Shown: positions 1-8,503, counted from the first letter of the stretch. The stretch is 64,000 bases of DNA from an uncultured Oscillospiraceae bacterium (GCA_959601025.1 CAUGOD010000007.1:1-64000), one strand, 5' to 3'. Made by a program: numbers and translations. The notes: generated by a model not told the origin, from the sequence alone.

Positions 1-91
1 GCTGCTTGAACAAATTTTATTTCAATTTCTTGTCTAACTTTTTGGGGTCACTTCAGGAAAAGCCCGTCGGTGTTTTTGTATGTCTTTTTCC

Positions 92-655
92 CTAATTTAG
101 CCCGAAAAAGGCAAGGATACCGTTGTAAATCCCCCGCGCGAACAGGCCGGGATTCTGAGAGAGCAGCCGGGCGTCCCCCACGTTGGTGAGGTATCCCATT
201 TCCACCAGTGCGGCCGGCATGGACGTACGGCGGAGTACGAACAGGCCGGGATTGATCCGGACGCCCCGATTGGCCAGCCCGGTCGCGTCGTGGAGCCCGA
301 CCAGAATCTGTTCCCCCAGTGCATAGGCGGGGGAGGAGGCGCTGTAAACGTATACTTCGCTGCCGCTTGCGCTGGTGTTTTCGCTTGCGTTGCAGTGCAG
401 GCTGATAAAATATTGCGCGCCCCAGCTGTTCGCCGCGTTAACCCGGGCGGCCAGACTGCTGGCGTTGCTGGTGCCGAGCTGCTCCGTAGGGGAATTGCGG
501 GAAAGCCGGACTTCAAAATTCGGATTTGCACGCAGCAGGTCGGCGAGCAGCACGCCTACCTCGTACGTCACGTCCTGTTCCCGTACGCCGTTGGCCTCGG
601 CTCCGGCGTTGGGGTTCTGCGGATTATGTCCCTGGTCGATGAATATTTTAATCAT
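92..655 (-). CDS. N-acetylmuramoyl-L-alanine amidase (Amidase_3), no signal peptide
   Basis: 187-residue zinc amidase that would cleave the bond between muramic acid and the stem peptide of peptidoglycan. The Amidase_3 hallmarks are in place: DQGHN near the N terminus (zinc ligand H10), E26, ISLHCNA (H87) and VEMGYLTN (catalytic-type E152). The whole protein is the catalytic domain. There is no signal peptide, SH3, LysM or SPOR domain, so how it would reach the wall is not evident; a lysis-type or non-classical export role is possible. The start is set by the AAAGGAAGG site 7 bases upstream. It is the last gene of the minus-strand series and stands alone. The family call is firm; the biological role is inferred. 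Confidence 0.92.
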   Translation of the reverse strand: MIKIFIDQGHNPQNPNAGAEANGVREQDVTYEVGVLLADLLRANPNFEVRLSRNSPTEQLGTSNASSLAARVNAANSWGAQYFISLHCNASENTSASGSEVYVYSASSPAYALGEQILVGLHDATGLANRGVRINPGLFVLRRTSMPAALVEMGYLTNVGDARLLSQNPGLFARGIYNGILAFFGLN

Positions 656-787
656 GTGGATTCCTTCCTTTCATAAAGAGTTTTTCCTGCTATCCTATGC
701 GGCGGGGGAGAAGAACGATTATGGGAAATATAGGACGGCGGTCGCTTTCCGGATAAAACAGCGGTGCAAAACCGGGACAATCCATAA

Positions 788-956
788 TAAAAAGGGAGCG
801 CAGCCGTCAGCCGTGCTCCAATAGAGAAAAGAGGATAGAGAAAAAGGAAGAGAAAGGAAGAAAAATGAAGAATTTATAAAAACCCCGGTTGGGAGAATCG
901 TTGGTCTGCCTTCCGGCAGTGGATCATCCGTTTGAACGTTGTTCTCTCTGGATGAC
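788..956 (-). ncRNA. candidate CU-rich small RNA, unit 3 of a tandem array
   Basis: Read on the minus strand, a TATACT box (963-968) is followed by a GC-containing head, a CU-rich run (about 823-875) and a GC hairpin ending in CCTTTTTATT (788-815), which looks like an intrinsic terminator. A GGACA motif lies 11 bases upstream of TATACT, as in the two sister units. No ORF on either strand has a convincing start with a ribosome site. Transcript ends are inferred and no RNA family was recognised. Confidence 0.35.
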
Positions 957-1053
957 GTCTATAGTATACGGGGCGATTATGTCCTGCGCTTAAAAAAATC
1001 GAGAAAAAAACGTTAACCTCTTTTAAAGGATTTATGAACGCCGGCGGCTTCGA

Positions 1054-1204
1054 AAAAAATCAGCGCAGCCGACCGGCTGCGCTGAAAGGAGGGAGAAAAG
1101 GAGGATAGTGGGAGAGTAGGATAATGGGAAAAGAGGAGAAAGGAAGGAAAAAATAGAAAATGAAAAAAGCAGGGTGTCGTCCAGTGGTATCGCCTTTGAA
1201 CGAC
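1054..1204 (-). ncRNA. candidate CU-rich small RNA, unit 2 of a tandem array
   Basis: Minus-strand order: GGACA, 11 bases, TATTCT (1211-1216), a head able to pair TGTCGT with ACGACA, a CU-rich run of about 80 bases holding CCTCCTTT-type segments, then a perfect 10-bp hairpin (1061-1084, CAGCGCAGCC arms, 4-base loop) followed by ATTTTTTT. The CU run resembles the anti-Shine-Dalgarno tail of 16S rRNA. That the unit is transcribed is inference. Confidence 0.38.
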
Positions 1205-1391
1205 ATTTACAGAATACTGGGGAAATATGTCCGTCGTATGACGCCCTCCGAAAGTTTTTATAAAGGCTTCCTTAAGAAAAGCCAAAGAGACGGCAGAGCC
1301 GGTACAGCCAGCACAAGGATAAAAGGAGGGGAGAGAGGGGATAGAGCGGAGAAGGGGGAATGGAAAGATGGAAAAGAGGAAAACAGACAAT

Positions 1392-1549
1392 GAAAAAAGC
1401 CGGCGTCAGCCGGCCTTTTTCACTGCCTGCACGGCGGAGAGCCGTGCTGTTCAAGAGAAGAAATGAAGAAATAAAGAAGAAAGAGAGAGAAAAATAATGA
1501 AAAAAAGAGGAGGATGAGCCCCAAAACGGTGGGAGAACCGTTCGGGAAC
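1392..1549 (-). ncRNA. candidate CU-rich small RNA, unit 1 of a tandem array
   Basis: Minus-strand order: TTTATAAA, 25 bases, CGACA, 11 bases, TATACT (1556-1561), a head with an ACGGT/ACCGT hairpin, a CU-rich run (about 1455-1515), a GCACGGC/GCCGTGC hairpin, then a terminator hairpin with T runs on both sides (1392-1420). TTTATAAA-N25-GACA-N11-TATWCT is spaced identically in unit 2. No matching -35 hexamer was found at the usual 17 bases. Confidence 0.38.
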
Positions 1550-1664
1550 ATCTTCAGTATATCCGTGAATTGTGTCGATTCTATGAAAACGGCGGGAAGG
1601 TTTTATAAACAAAACGGCGGAAAGGCAATGCCGGAATGCTTTGTAATGAACCGGAATGAGAAAA

Positions 1665-1706
1665 AGCAAGCAGGGAGAGAAAGGCCGTGCTTTCTCTCCC
1701 TGCTCA
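1665..1706 (-). terminator. intrinsic terminator of the 79-residue gene
   Basis: A perfect 14-bp inverted repeat (arms GCAGGGAGAGAAAG and CTTTCTCTCCCTGC, 6-base loop) is followed on the minus strand by TTGCTTTTTCTC. It lies just downstream of the 1730-1969 gene. Confidence 0.85.
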
Positions 1707-1729
1707 TTGTCTGTGGATCAACAGGCCGC

Positions 1730-1969
1730 TTATTCTTCGAGCATTTTCCGGCACTGCTCTTCCAGCCAGCCAATCATGGCCGTCCGCCCCTCTTCATCCA
1801 GCGGGAATTCCGCCGTCTCGAGGCGCTCGCTTTTTTCATAGCAATAGGGTCCACGCCAGATGTGGACGGTCAGCGCTTCTCCCGGCTGGATCAGGAAACG
1901 AAACAGGCCGCGGCTTCCTGTAAACGGATTCTTGCTGCGGAAAAAGAGCAGGGGGGGGATATCGAACAT
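1730..1969 (-). CDS. small conserved-looking protein of unknown function
   Basis: 79 residues starting MFDIPPLLFF, with a middle FRFLIQPGEALTVHIWRGPY segment and an acidic C-terminal helix ending WLEEQCRKMLEE. I do not recognise the family. It has no membrane segment and no signal peptide, and it looks like a compact alpha/beta protein. An in-frame extension to 2224 exists but would cross the terminator and promoter of this unit. ATG at 1969 is preceded by AGGAAAGGATG and is preferred. It has its own promoter (2047-2075) and its own terminator (1665-1706), so it is monocistronic. It follows the ABC exporter operon but is separated from it by a strong terminator. Confidence 0.7.
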   Translation of the reverse strand: MFDIPPLLFFRSKNPFTGSRGLFRFLIQPGEALTVHIWRGPYCYEKSERLETAEFPLDEEGRTAMIGWLEEQCRKMLEE

Positions 1970-2046
1970 GGAAAAACATCCTTTCCTGGAGAGATTCAGC
2001 GCCCGGCGAAAGGGCGCGGCGCCTATTGGCCGCCGGTAACACCCCC

Positions 2047-2075
2047 AGTATACACCAAATCCGGGTCGATGACCA
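2047..2075 (-). promoter_or_regulatory. SigA-like promoter for the 79-residue gene
   Basis: Minus-strand TGGTCA, 17-base spacer, TATACT (2047-2052). It sits between the exporter terminator and the small gene, with about a 75-base leader. Confidence 0.6.
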
Positions 2076-2085
2076 GTCCGCCGCG

Positions 2086-2131
2086 AAAAACGGTCCGGGC
2101 AGGGCGGAAAGCGCCGCCTGCCCGGACCGTT
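2086..2131 (-). terminator. intrinsic terminator of the marR-ABC-ABC operon
   Basis: A perfect 15-bp stem (AACGGTCCGGGCAGG and its complement) with a 13-base loop is followed on the minus strand by TTTCGC, 11 bases after the ABC exporter stop codon. Confidence 0.85.
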
Positions 2132-2141
2132 CTTTACGGAG

Positions 2142-4052
2142 CTATTCCAGCTCAAACGCGCCGGTATAAAGCTGGTAATATTCGCCCTTCTGGGCAATGA
2201 GCTGTTCGTGCGTGCCCCGTTCAATCACCCGGCCGAGATCCAGAACCAGAATCACGTCGGAGTTCTGCACGGTGGACAGGCGGTGGGCGATCACAAAAAC
2301 CGTCCGCCCTTCCATCAGGGAATCCATGCCTTTCTGTACCAGGGCTTCGGTACGGGTGTCGATGCTGGAGGTCGCCTCGTCCAGAATCATCACCGGCGGG
2401 TCGGCCACGGCCGCCCGGGCGATGGAAAGCAGCTGCCGCTGTCCCTGGGAGAGCCGTCCGCCGTCCCCGGTCAGCACGGTCTGGTAGCCCTCCGGCAGGC
2501 GGCAGATGAAATCGTCCGCGTTAGCCCGTCGGGCGGCCTCTATAACCTCCCCGTCGGTCGCTTCCAGCCGGCCGTATCGGATGTTTTCCATCACCGTACC
2601 GGTGAACAGGTTCACATCCTGAAGCACGATGCCAAGGGACCGGCGAAGGTCGCTTTTCCGAATCTTGTTGATGTTGATGCCGTCATACCGGATTTTCCCG
2701 TCCGCGATGTCGTAGAACCGGTTGATAAGGTTAGTGATGGTGGTTTTGCCCGCGCCGGTCGCGCCGACAAAGGCGACCTTCTGCCCCGGCTGGGCGTACA
2801 GGGTGACGTTGTGGAGGACGGTCTTTCCCTCCTCATAGGCGAAATCCACGTCGTAAAAGCGAACGTCCCCTGTCAAGCGGGTATAGGTGACGGTGCCGTC
2901 CTCGTGGGGATGCCTCCAGGCCCACAGACCGGTTCGTTCGGCGGTTTCCCTCAGTTCGCCGCCCTCGTACTTCGCGTTGACCAGGGTGACGTAGCCCTCA
3001 TCCTGCTCCGGTTCCTCGTCCATCAGGCGGAAGATGCGCTCCGCGCCTGCGAGAGCCATCACCACCGAATTCAGCTGCTGGGATATCTGGCTGATCGGAT
3101 TGGTAAAGCTGCGGCTTAGCTGGAGGAAGGCGGCGATCGCGCCGAGGGTCAGCCCGCCGATCCCGTTGGTAGCGAGAACACCGCCCACAACAGCGAGCAG
3201 GACATATTGGAGATGCCCGAGGTTGTTGTTGATCGGGCCGAGAATATTGGCGAAGGTATTGGCTTCGGCGGCATATCCGCACAGCTCGTCGTTCCGCTTT
3301 TCAAATTCCGCCTTGGAGGATTCCTCATGGCAGAAGACCTTGACCACCTTCTGACCGTGGATCATTTCCTCGATGTAGCCGTTGACCGAGCCGAGAGCCG
3401 CCTGCTGTTTCACAAAATAGGTGGAGGATTTTCCGCCGACCTTCTTGGTAACCGCCAGGATAACCGCGACGCAGGCAAATACCAGCAGGGTGAGCCAGAT
3501 ATTGGTGGTCAACATGGCGACGGCGACGGCGATGATGGTTATCAGGGAGGAAAAGGCCTGCGGCAGGCTTTGCGCAATCATCTGTCGAAGAGTGTCGGTG
3601 TCGTTGGTATAGTGGCTCATGATATCGCCGTGGGTGTGGGTATCGAAATACCGGATGGGCAGGGTCTGCATATGGGCGAACAGTTCGTCCCGGATGGTTT
3701 TGAGCACTCCCTGCGCGATGACCACCATCAGGCGGTTGTACAGATAGGTGGCAATTATGCCGAGCAGGTAAATCCCGGCCATGCCGAGGATCGCCCGCAG
3801 CAGACCGCCGAAGGAGGGGCTTGCCTGGGCGAGCAGAGGCGCGATATAATCGTCGATCAGCACCTCCAAAAACAGGGAGCCGGCGACGCCGGCCACGGCG
3901 CTGATTAGGATACAGAGCAGTACAAGGCAAAACCGTCCGCGGTACCGGCCGACATAGCGCATTAGGCGCGCGGCGGTTTTTCCGGCCGCCTGCGGCTTCG
4001 GTCCGACGGCGGGCATCCCCCTGCCGGGCATTCCTCTATTGGGCGATGGCAT
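2142..4052 (-). CDS. ABC exporter half-transporter, canonical ATP site subunit
   Basis: 636-residue membrane-spanning exporter subunit: a cytoplasmic Gly/Pro-rich N terminus, six transmembrane helices (about 35-340), then an ATPase domain with Walker A (GATGAGKTT), Walker B and catalytic Glu (MILDEATSSID) and the switch His (IAHRLST). Its signature is LSQGQ instead of LSGGQ. This complements the partner at 4036-5778, which has a normal signature but altered Walker B and His. The two therefore look like a heterodimeric multidrug exporter of the BmrCD/LmrCD/TM287-288 kind, with one consensus and one degenerate ATP site. The ATG lies inside the 3' end of the upstream gene (17-base overlap), implying coupled translation. 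MarR linkage suggests drug or stress efflux; the substrate is unknown. Confidence 0.93.
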   Translation of the reverse strand: MPSPNRGMPGRGMPAVGPKPQAAGKTAARLMRYVGRYRGRFCLVLLCILISAVAGVAGSLFLEVLIDDYIAPLLAQASPSFGGLLRAILGMAGIYLLGIIATYLYNRLMVVIAQGVLKTIRDELFAHMQTLPIRYFDTHTHGDIMSHYTNDTDTLRQMIAQSLPQAFSSLITIIAVAVAMLTTNIWLTLLVFACVAVILAVTKKVGGKSSTYFVKQQAALGSVNGYIEEMIHGQKVVKVFCHEESSKAEFEKRNDELCGYAAEANTFANILGPINNNLGHLQYVLLAVVGGVLATNGIGGLTLGAIAAFLQLSRSFTNPISQISQQLNSVVMALAGAERIFRLMDEEPEQDEGYVTLVNAKYEGGELRETAERTGLWAWRHPHEDGTVTYTRLTGDVRFYDVDFAYEEGKTVLHNVTLYAQPGQKVAFVGATGAGKTTITNLINRFYDIADGKIRYDGININKIRKSDLRRSLGIVLQDVNLFTGTVMENIRYGRLEATDGEVIEAARRANADDFICRLPEGYQTVLTGDGGRLSQGQRQLLSIARAAVADPPVMILDEATSSIDTRTEALVQKGMDSLMEGRTVFVIAHRLSTVQNSDVILVLDLGRVIERGTHEQLIAQKGEYYQLYTGAFELE

Positions 4053-5778
4053 CCGGATCGCCTCCTTTCTGCTGGGATGTGTATACTTCCCAATAGATCG
4101 GGCTGGTTTTGAGCAGCTCGTCGTGGGTCCCTACCGCGGCAATTCGTCCGCCGTCCATCACGATGATTTTGTCCGCGTCCTCCACAGAGGAGACCCGCTG
4201 GGCGATGATGAACTTGGTGGTGTCCGGAATCTCCTCCCGGAACGCCTTACGGATCAGGGCGTCGGTGTGAGTATCCACCGCGCTGGTAGAATCGTCGAGT
4301 ATCAGGATTTTCGGTTTTTTCAGCAGCGCCCGGGCAATGCAGAGCCGCTGCTTCTGCCCGCCCGAGACGTTGGTTCCGCCCTGCTCAATATAGGTGTCGT
4401 AGCCGTTGGGGAAGGAGCGGATGAAATCGTCCGCCTGAGCAAGCCTGCAGACCCGAACCAGTTCTTCATCGGAGGCGTCCGCCCGGCCCCAGCGAAGATT
4501 GTCCTTGATGGTGCCGGAAAACAGCACGTTTTTCTGCAGCACCATCGCCACCTCGTTCCGCAGCGCCTCGAGGTCATAGGCCCGCACATCCACCCCGCCG
4601 ACCAGCACCTCGCCGGCAGTCACGTCGTACAGCCGGGGAATGAGCTGAACCAGGCTGGTTTTCGAGCTGCCGGTTCCGCCGAGGATGCCCACCGTTTCAC
4701 CGGAACGGACGATCAGGCTGATATCCCGCAGACAGAGCTTTGCCGGGTCGCGGGTATAGCTGAAACCGACGTTCCGGAATTCCACATCCCCGTTTTTCAC
4801 AGCCGTAACCGGATCGGCCGGGTTGTGCAGATCCGGCTCCTCCTCCAGCACCTCGACAATCCGTTCGGCCGAGGCGCGGGAGATGATAATCATGACGAAA
4901 ATCATCGACAGCATCATCAGGCTCATCAGAATCTGAGTGGCGTAGGAGATTAGGCTCATCAGCTGGCCGGTGGTCATGCTGTCGGAAACGATCAGCTGCG
5001 CGCCGAACCAGGAAATCAGCAGGGTGCAGGAATACATGGAAAACTGCATCAGGGGGGAGTTGAAGGCGAGCAGCTTTTCCGCTTTGGAGAAATCGCGGTA
5101 AATGCTTTCGGATACCGCGCCGAACTTTTCCTTTTCGTGTTCTTCCCGCACAAAGGATTTTACCACCCGGATGCCCCGGACGTTTTCCTGCACCACGTTG
5201 TTCAGCCGGTCGTAGGTGCGGAAAACCCGTTCGAAAATCGGATGCGCCCGGCTGGCGATCAGAAACAGGCCGAAGCCAAGGATGGGGACGGCGGCCAGGA
5301 ACACCAGCGCCAGCCTGGCGTTTACGCTGAACGCCATAATCAGAGAAAAAATCAGCATAATCGGGCTGCGAACCGCCGTGCGGATGATCATCTGATAAGC
5401 GTTCTGCAGGTTGGTCACATCGGTGGTCAGCCGGGTGACGATGCTGGAGGCGGAAAACTTATCGATGTTGGAAAAGGAGAATTCCTGCACCCGGTTATAC
5501 ATATCCCGCCGAAGATTGCGCGCGTAGCCCGCGGAGGCTCTGGCCGCGTATTTTCCCGCCACCACGCCGCAAAACAGGGAGATCAGCGCTGCGGCAACGA
5601 GGACGCCGCCGATTTTCCAGATCGTCCCCATGTCCCCCCGATTGATGCCGTTGTCGATCAGGAAGGACATCAGATAGGGGATGGCGACCTCCATCACCAC
5701 CTCTCCGGTGACGAACGCCGGGGAAAGGAGGGAGTCCTTCTTGTATTCCCCGATGCTTTTGGCAAGCTGTTTGATCAT
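4036..5778 (-). CDS. ABC exporter half-transporter, degenerate ATP site subunit
   Basis: 580 residues: six transmembrane helices (about 15-300) then an ATPase domain. Walker A reads GGTGSSKTS, the signature is VSGGQ, but Walker B is ILILDDSTSAVD (catalytic Glu replaced by Asp) and the switch region is IAQRVSS (His replaced by Gln). These are the changes known from the degenerate half of heterodimeric exporters, matching the canonical partner at 2142-4052. The start ATG at 5778 follows a GGAAAGGA site; the reading frame stays open to 5883, but that extension is not membrane-like and has no ribosome site. It is the second gene of the operon after marR, with a gap of about 130 bases. Confidence 0.93.
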   Translation of the reverse strand: MIKQLAKSIGEYKKDSLLSPAFVTGEVVMEVAIPYLMSFLIDNGINRGDMGTIWKIGGVLVAAALISLFCGVVAGKYAARASAGYARNLRRDMYNRVQEFSFSNIDKFSASSIVTRLTTDVTNLQNAYQMIIRTAVRSPIMLIFSLIMAFSVNARLALVFLAAVPILGFGLFLIASRAHPIFERVFRTYDRLNNVVQENVRGIRVVKSFVREEHEKEKFGAVSESIYRDFSKAEKLLAFNSPLMQFSMYSCTLLISWFGAQLIVSDSMTTGQLMSLISYATQILMSLMMLSMIFVMIIISRASAERIVEVLEEEPDLHNPADPVTAVKNGDVEFRNVGFSYTRDPAKLCLRDISLIVRSGETVGILGGTGSSKTSLVQLIPRLYDVTAGEVLVGGVDVRAYDLEALRNEVAMVLQKNVLFSGTIKDNLRWGRADASDEELVRVCRLAQADDFIRSFPNGYDTYIEQGGTNVSGGQKQRLCIARALLKKPKILILDDSTSAVDTHTDALIRKAFREEIPDTTKFIIAQRVSSVEDADKIIVMDGGRIAAVGTHDELLKTSPIYWEVYTSQQKGGDPDAIAQ

Positions 5779-5911
5779 AAAAAACGATCCGTCCTTTCCG
5801 GGCTGTTCCGTCCGTTGGAAGCAACCCTGTTTCAATAAATTGTTCGCTTCCGTATTGTCAGGAAACGAACAACACGCCCGCAAAAGACCGGGCAGAGAAG
5901 ATGGGAGAACG

Positions 5912-6355
5912 CTATTCCACGTTCTTTTTAATTTTTTCCGCGATGGCGAAAAAGGCTTCCACTTCCTCGTCGGTCAGGCCGTTGGCCAGTCGCGCCTCGG
6001 TGGTTTGAATCATTCTGGTGATCGCCTGGTGATGCTCCACCGCCCTGGGGGTGAGGGTCAGCTTTTTCAAACGGGCGTCGCTGGCGACCGGCTCCCGCCG
6101 GATCAGGCCCTTTTTCTCCATCAGCTGGAGGATACCGGTCGCTGTGGAGCGGCGGATGGAAAATTCCGCTTCGATATCCCGCTGGAAAACATCCAGCTTT
6201 TGTTCTTCTGTGTGATCATATAAATAGCCGATAATCCAGCCCTGCATACCAGTCAGCTTTTCTATGTGGCATTCCGCAGCGTAACTGTCGACCCGGCGTT
6301 TGATCAGATGGGAAAGGGTCTTGATTTCAAACCCGATCTCCCTTCTTCGATCCAC
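5912..6355 (-). CDS. MarR family transcriptional regulator
   Basis: 147-residue winged-helix repressor of the MarR type. An N-terminal dimerisation helix is followed by the DNA-binding core (about 55-105: FQRDIEAEFSIRRSTATGIL, then the wing MEKKGLIRREPVASDARLKK with the usual DxR wing tip) and a C-terminal dimerisation helix. The start is GTG at 6355 behind GGAGGAGG. It is first in the operon with the two exporter genes and has a palindrome directly over its promoter, so autoregulation with release by a toxic ligand is likely. The family is certain; the ligand is unknown. Confidence 0.93.
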   Translation of the reverse strand: MDRRREIGFEIKTLSHLIKRRVDSYAAECHIEKLTGMQGWIIGYLYDHTEEQKLDVFQRDIEAEFSIRRSTATGILQLMEKKGLIRREPVASDARLKKLTLTPRAVEHHQAITRMIQTTEARLANGLTDEEVEAFFAIAEKIKKNVE

Positions 6356-6376
6356 AGCGCCACCCCTCCTCCGATA

Positions 6377-6419
6377 GTTAGGATGCTAACATTATAGGGC
6401 CTCTGATCAATTTTGTCAA
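6377..6419 (-). promoter_or_regulatory. marR operon promoter with overlapping palindromic operator
   Basis: Minus strand: TTGACA (6414-6419), 17 bases, TATAAT (6391-6396), the best SigA promoter in the window. A perfect palindrome GTTAG-GATG-CTAAC (6377-6390) abuts the -10 box where transcription should start, the usual place for a MarR operator. That MarR binds there is inference. Confidence 0.85.
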
Positions 6420-6474
6420 CAGGTTTATCAACAGGAAAATAGAAAAACGCGAAAATACAAGGCTATGGAAAAGG

Positions 6475-6515
6475 CAATAAACGGCGCCCGCTCTTTTGAT
6501 CAGGGAGCGGACGCC
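6475..6515 (-). terminator. intrinsic terminator of nadE
   Basis: Minus-strand 11-bp stem GGCGTCCGCTC/GAGCGGGCGCC (one G-T pair) followed by GTTTATTGCCTTTT, 16 bases past the nadE stop. Confidence 0.75.
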
Positions 6516-6530
6516 GCCATGCCGTGATTC

Positions 6531-8423
6531 TTACAATCCTTCCGCTTCCGCGAGCCAGAGGGCGGCGGAGGCGTCGGAAGGCATTCGCCAGTCTCCCCGG
6601 GGGGAGAGGGCGACGCTGCCTACCCGCGGGCCGTCCGGCAGGCAGGAGCGCTTAAATTGCTGGGAGAAGAAACGGCGGCAGAAGGTTTTCAGCCAGCGCT
6701 TGATCTCTTCCTCCGGGAACCGCCCGGCGAAGGCGTATACCGCCAGCCGGAAGATTTTCGCGGGGGAATCCCCGAAGCGCAGAAAGTGATACAGGAAAAA
6801 GTCGTGCAGCTCATAAGGGCCGACCAGCTCCTCCGTCTTCTGTGCGATGAGACCGTTTTCGGGGGGAAGCAGCTCCGGGCTGACCGGGGTGTCGAGAATG
6901 TCGGTCAGCGCCCCGCCGATCGTGCCGCCGCAGCGGCGCGCCTCATAGGCGACCAGATACCGCACCAGCGTCTTCGGCACCGAGGCGTTCACCCCGTACA
7001 TCGACATATGGTCGCCGTTATAGGTCGCCCAGCCCAGCGCCAGCTCGGAGAGATCGCCGGTGCCGATCACCAGCCCGCCCCGCTGGTTGGCGAGGTCCAT
7101 CAAAACCTGGGTGCGTTCCCGCGCCTGTGAATTTTCATAGGTTACGTCGTGCGCGCCGCTGTGGGCGATGTCGCTGAAATGCTGGGTGACCGCGCGGGTA
7201 ATGTCGATTTCATACAGCGCCGCGCCGCAGGCCTTCGCCAGAGTGCGGGCGTTGTTCAGGGTGCGGCTGGTGGTGCCGAAGCAGGGCATGGTGGCCACAT
7301 GCAGGTCGCTGCGCGGCTTCCCGAGCCGGTCGTACGCCCGAACCGCCACCAGCAGCGCGAGGGCGGAATCCAGTCCGCCCGACAGCCCGAGCACGGCGCA
7401 GCCGCCGGTATGCTCCAGACGTTTGGCCAGCCCGGCCGATTGAATGTTCAAAATCTCTTCGCAGCAGGCTTCCTGTGCGCTCATATCCTCCGGGATAAAG
7501 GGAGCGGAGGAGATCCGGCGGGTCAGCGTCAGCGGCCGGACCGCGAGATCGAAGGGGATTTCGGTCATCTCCCCGGAATTGGTGCAGGTGGTGATCCGCC
7601 GCCGGTCGAACGCCAGATGGGCCAGGTCGATTTCCGCGGTGATCAGTCCGGTGGTAAAGCGGGCGCTTTCCGCCAGGATCGCGCCGTTTTCCGCGATCAG
7701 GTTATGGCCGGAGAATACCACGTCGGTGGTGGATTCCCCCTCCCCGGCGTCGGCAAAGACATAGCCGCACAGCAGCCGGGCGGACTGGAGGGACACCAGC
7801 TGCCGGCGGTAGGCGGGTTTGCCGATCCCCTCGGTGCTGGCGGAAAGGTTGGCAATCACAGTCGCTCCGGCGGCGGTCAATTGTTCGGAGGGCTGGGGCG
7901 AAGCCCACAGGTCCTCGCAGATTTCCACCCCCAGCTTGAAATCGGGAAGGGAACGGCAGGCGAAAAGCTGGTTCCGGGACAGGAGGACATCCTGCCCCGC
8001 GTAACGGAGGAGGACGGCGGTATCCTTTGCCGGAGTGAACCAGCGGCCCTCATAAAATTCCGCATAGGAGGGAAGGCAGGATTTCGGTACCAGCCCCAGC
8101 AGCCGTCCGCGGTGACAGACCGCCGCGCAGTTGTACAGCGCCGACCGGCAGGGAACCGGCGCCCCCACTAAAACCACCATATCCCGCTCAGCGGTGTCCC
8201 GCAGAATTCGCGCCACAGCGTCCTCCGCGCCCTTCAGCAGAGCGGGCTGGAACAGCAGGTCCCCGCAGGTGTAGCCGGTGATGCATAGCTCGGGGAAAAC
8301 CAGCAGGGAGGTTCCCTCCGGTGCGTTTCGTATACTATCCAGAATTTGTTCCGTGTTGTAGGCGCAATCCGCCACCCGGATTTTCGGGGTGGCGGCCGCC
8401 ACCCGAAGAAAACCGTCCTTCAT
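6531..8423 (-). CDS. nadE: NAD+ synthetase, glutamine-dependent
   Basis: 630 residues. It converts nicotinic acid adenine dinucleotide to NAD+ using ammonia from glutamine, the last step of NAD synthesis. The N-terminal nitrilase-type glutaminase domain shows the Glu-Lys-Cys triad (E45 in VFPELCITGY, K114 in LVPKSCLP, C169 in GVEICEDLW). The C-terminal synthetase has the ATP-pyrophosphatase loop SGGLDS (348-353) and GTGDLSELALGW further on. GTG at 8450 is an alternative start, but ATG at 8423 has GGAGG eight bases upstream. A TATACT box lies at about 8455-8460. It is flanked by hairpins on both sides and so is monocistronic. Confidence 0.96.
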   Translation of the reverse strand: MKDGFLRVAAATPKIRVADCAYNTEQILDSIRNAPEGTSLLVFPELCITGYTCGDLLFQPALLKGAEDAVARILRDTAERDMVVLVGAPVPCRSALYNCAAVCHRGRLLGLVPKSCLPSYAEFYEGRWFTPAKDTAVLLRYAGQDVLLSRNQLFACRSLPDFKLGVEICEDLWASPQPSEQLTAAGATVIANLSASTEGIGKPAYRRQLVSLQSARLLCGYVFADAGEGESTTDVVFSGHNLIAENGAILAESARFTTGLITAEIDLAHLAFDRRRITTCTNSGEMTEIPFDLAVRPLTLTRRISSAPFIPEDMSAQEACCEEILNIQSAGLAKRLEHTGGCAVLGLSGGLDSALALLVAVRAYDRLGKPRSDLHVATMPCFGTTSRTLNNARTLAKACGAALYEIDITRAVTQHFSDIAHSGAHDVTYENSQARERTQVLMDLANQRGGLVIGTGDLSELALGWATYNGDHMSMYGVNASVPKTLVRYLVAYEARRCGGTIGGALTDILDTPVSPELLPPENGLIAQKTEELVGPYELHDFFLYHFLRFGDSPAKIFRLAVYAFAGRFPEEEIKRWLKTFCRRFFSQQFKRSCLPDGPRVGSVALSPRGDWRMPSDASAALWLAEAEGL

Positions 8424-8470
8424 ATTCCAGTCCTCCAGCGTGTTTGACACAAAGTATATACCGCTAAACT

Positions 8471-8503
8471 CTAAACGGGAATGGCGCAGCCATTCCCGTT
8501 TAG
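8471..8503 (-). terminator. perfect hairpin between the transglutaminase operon and nadE
   Basis: A perfect 14-bp inverted repeat (CTAAACGGGAATGG arms, 5-base loop). The U-run is poor on both sides (CCCGTTTAGAG on the minus strand), so termination is likely but not certain. It closes the cobU-moxR-DUF58-transglutaminase series. Confidence 0.55.

Noticed and set aside
1013..1669. Several open frames in the purine-rich region
   Set aside because: They arise from the low-complexity composition, run across hairpins, lack ribosome sites with sensible starts, and encode Ser/Leu/Pro-rich nonsense.
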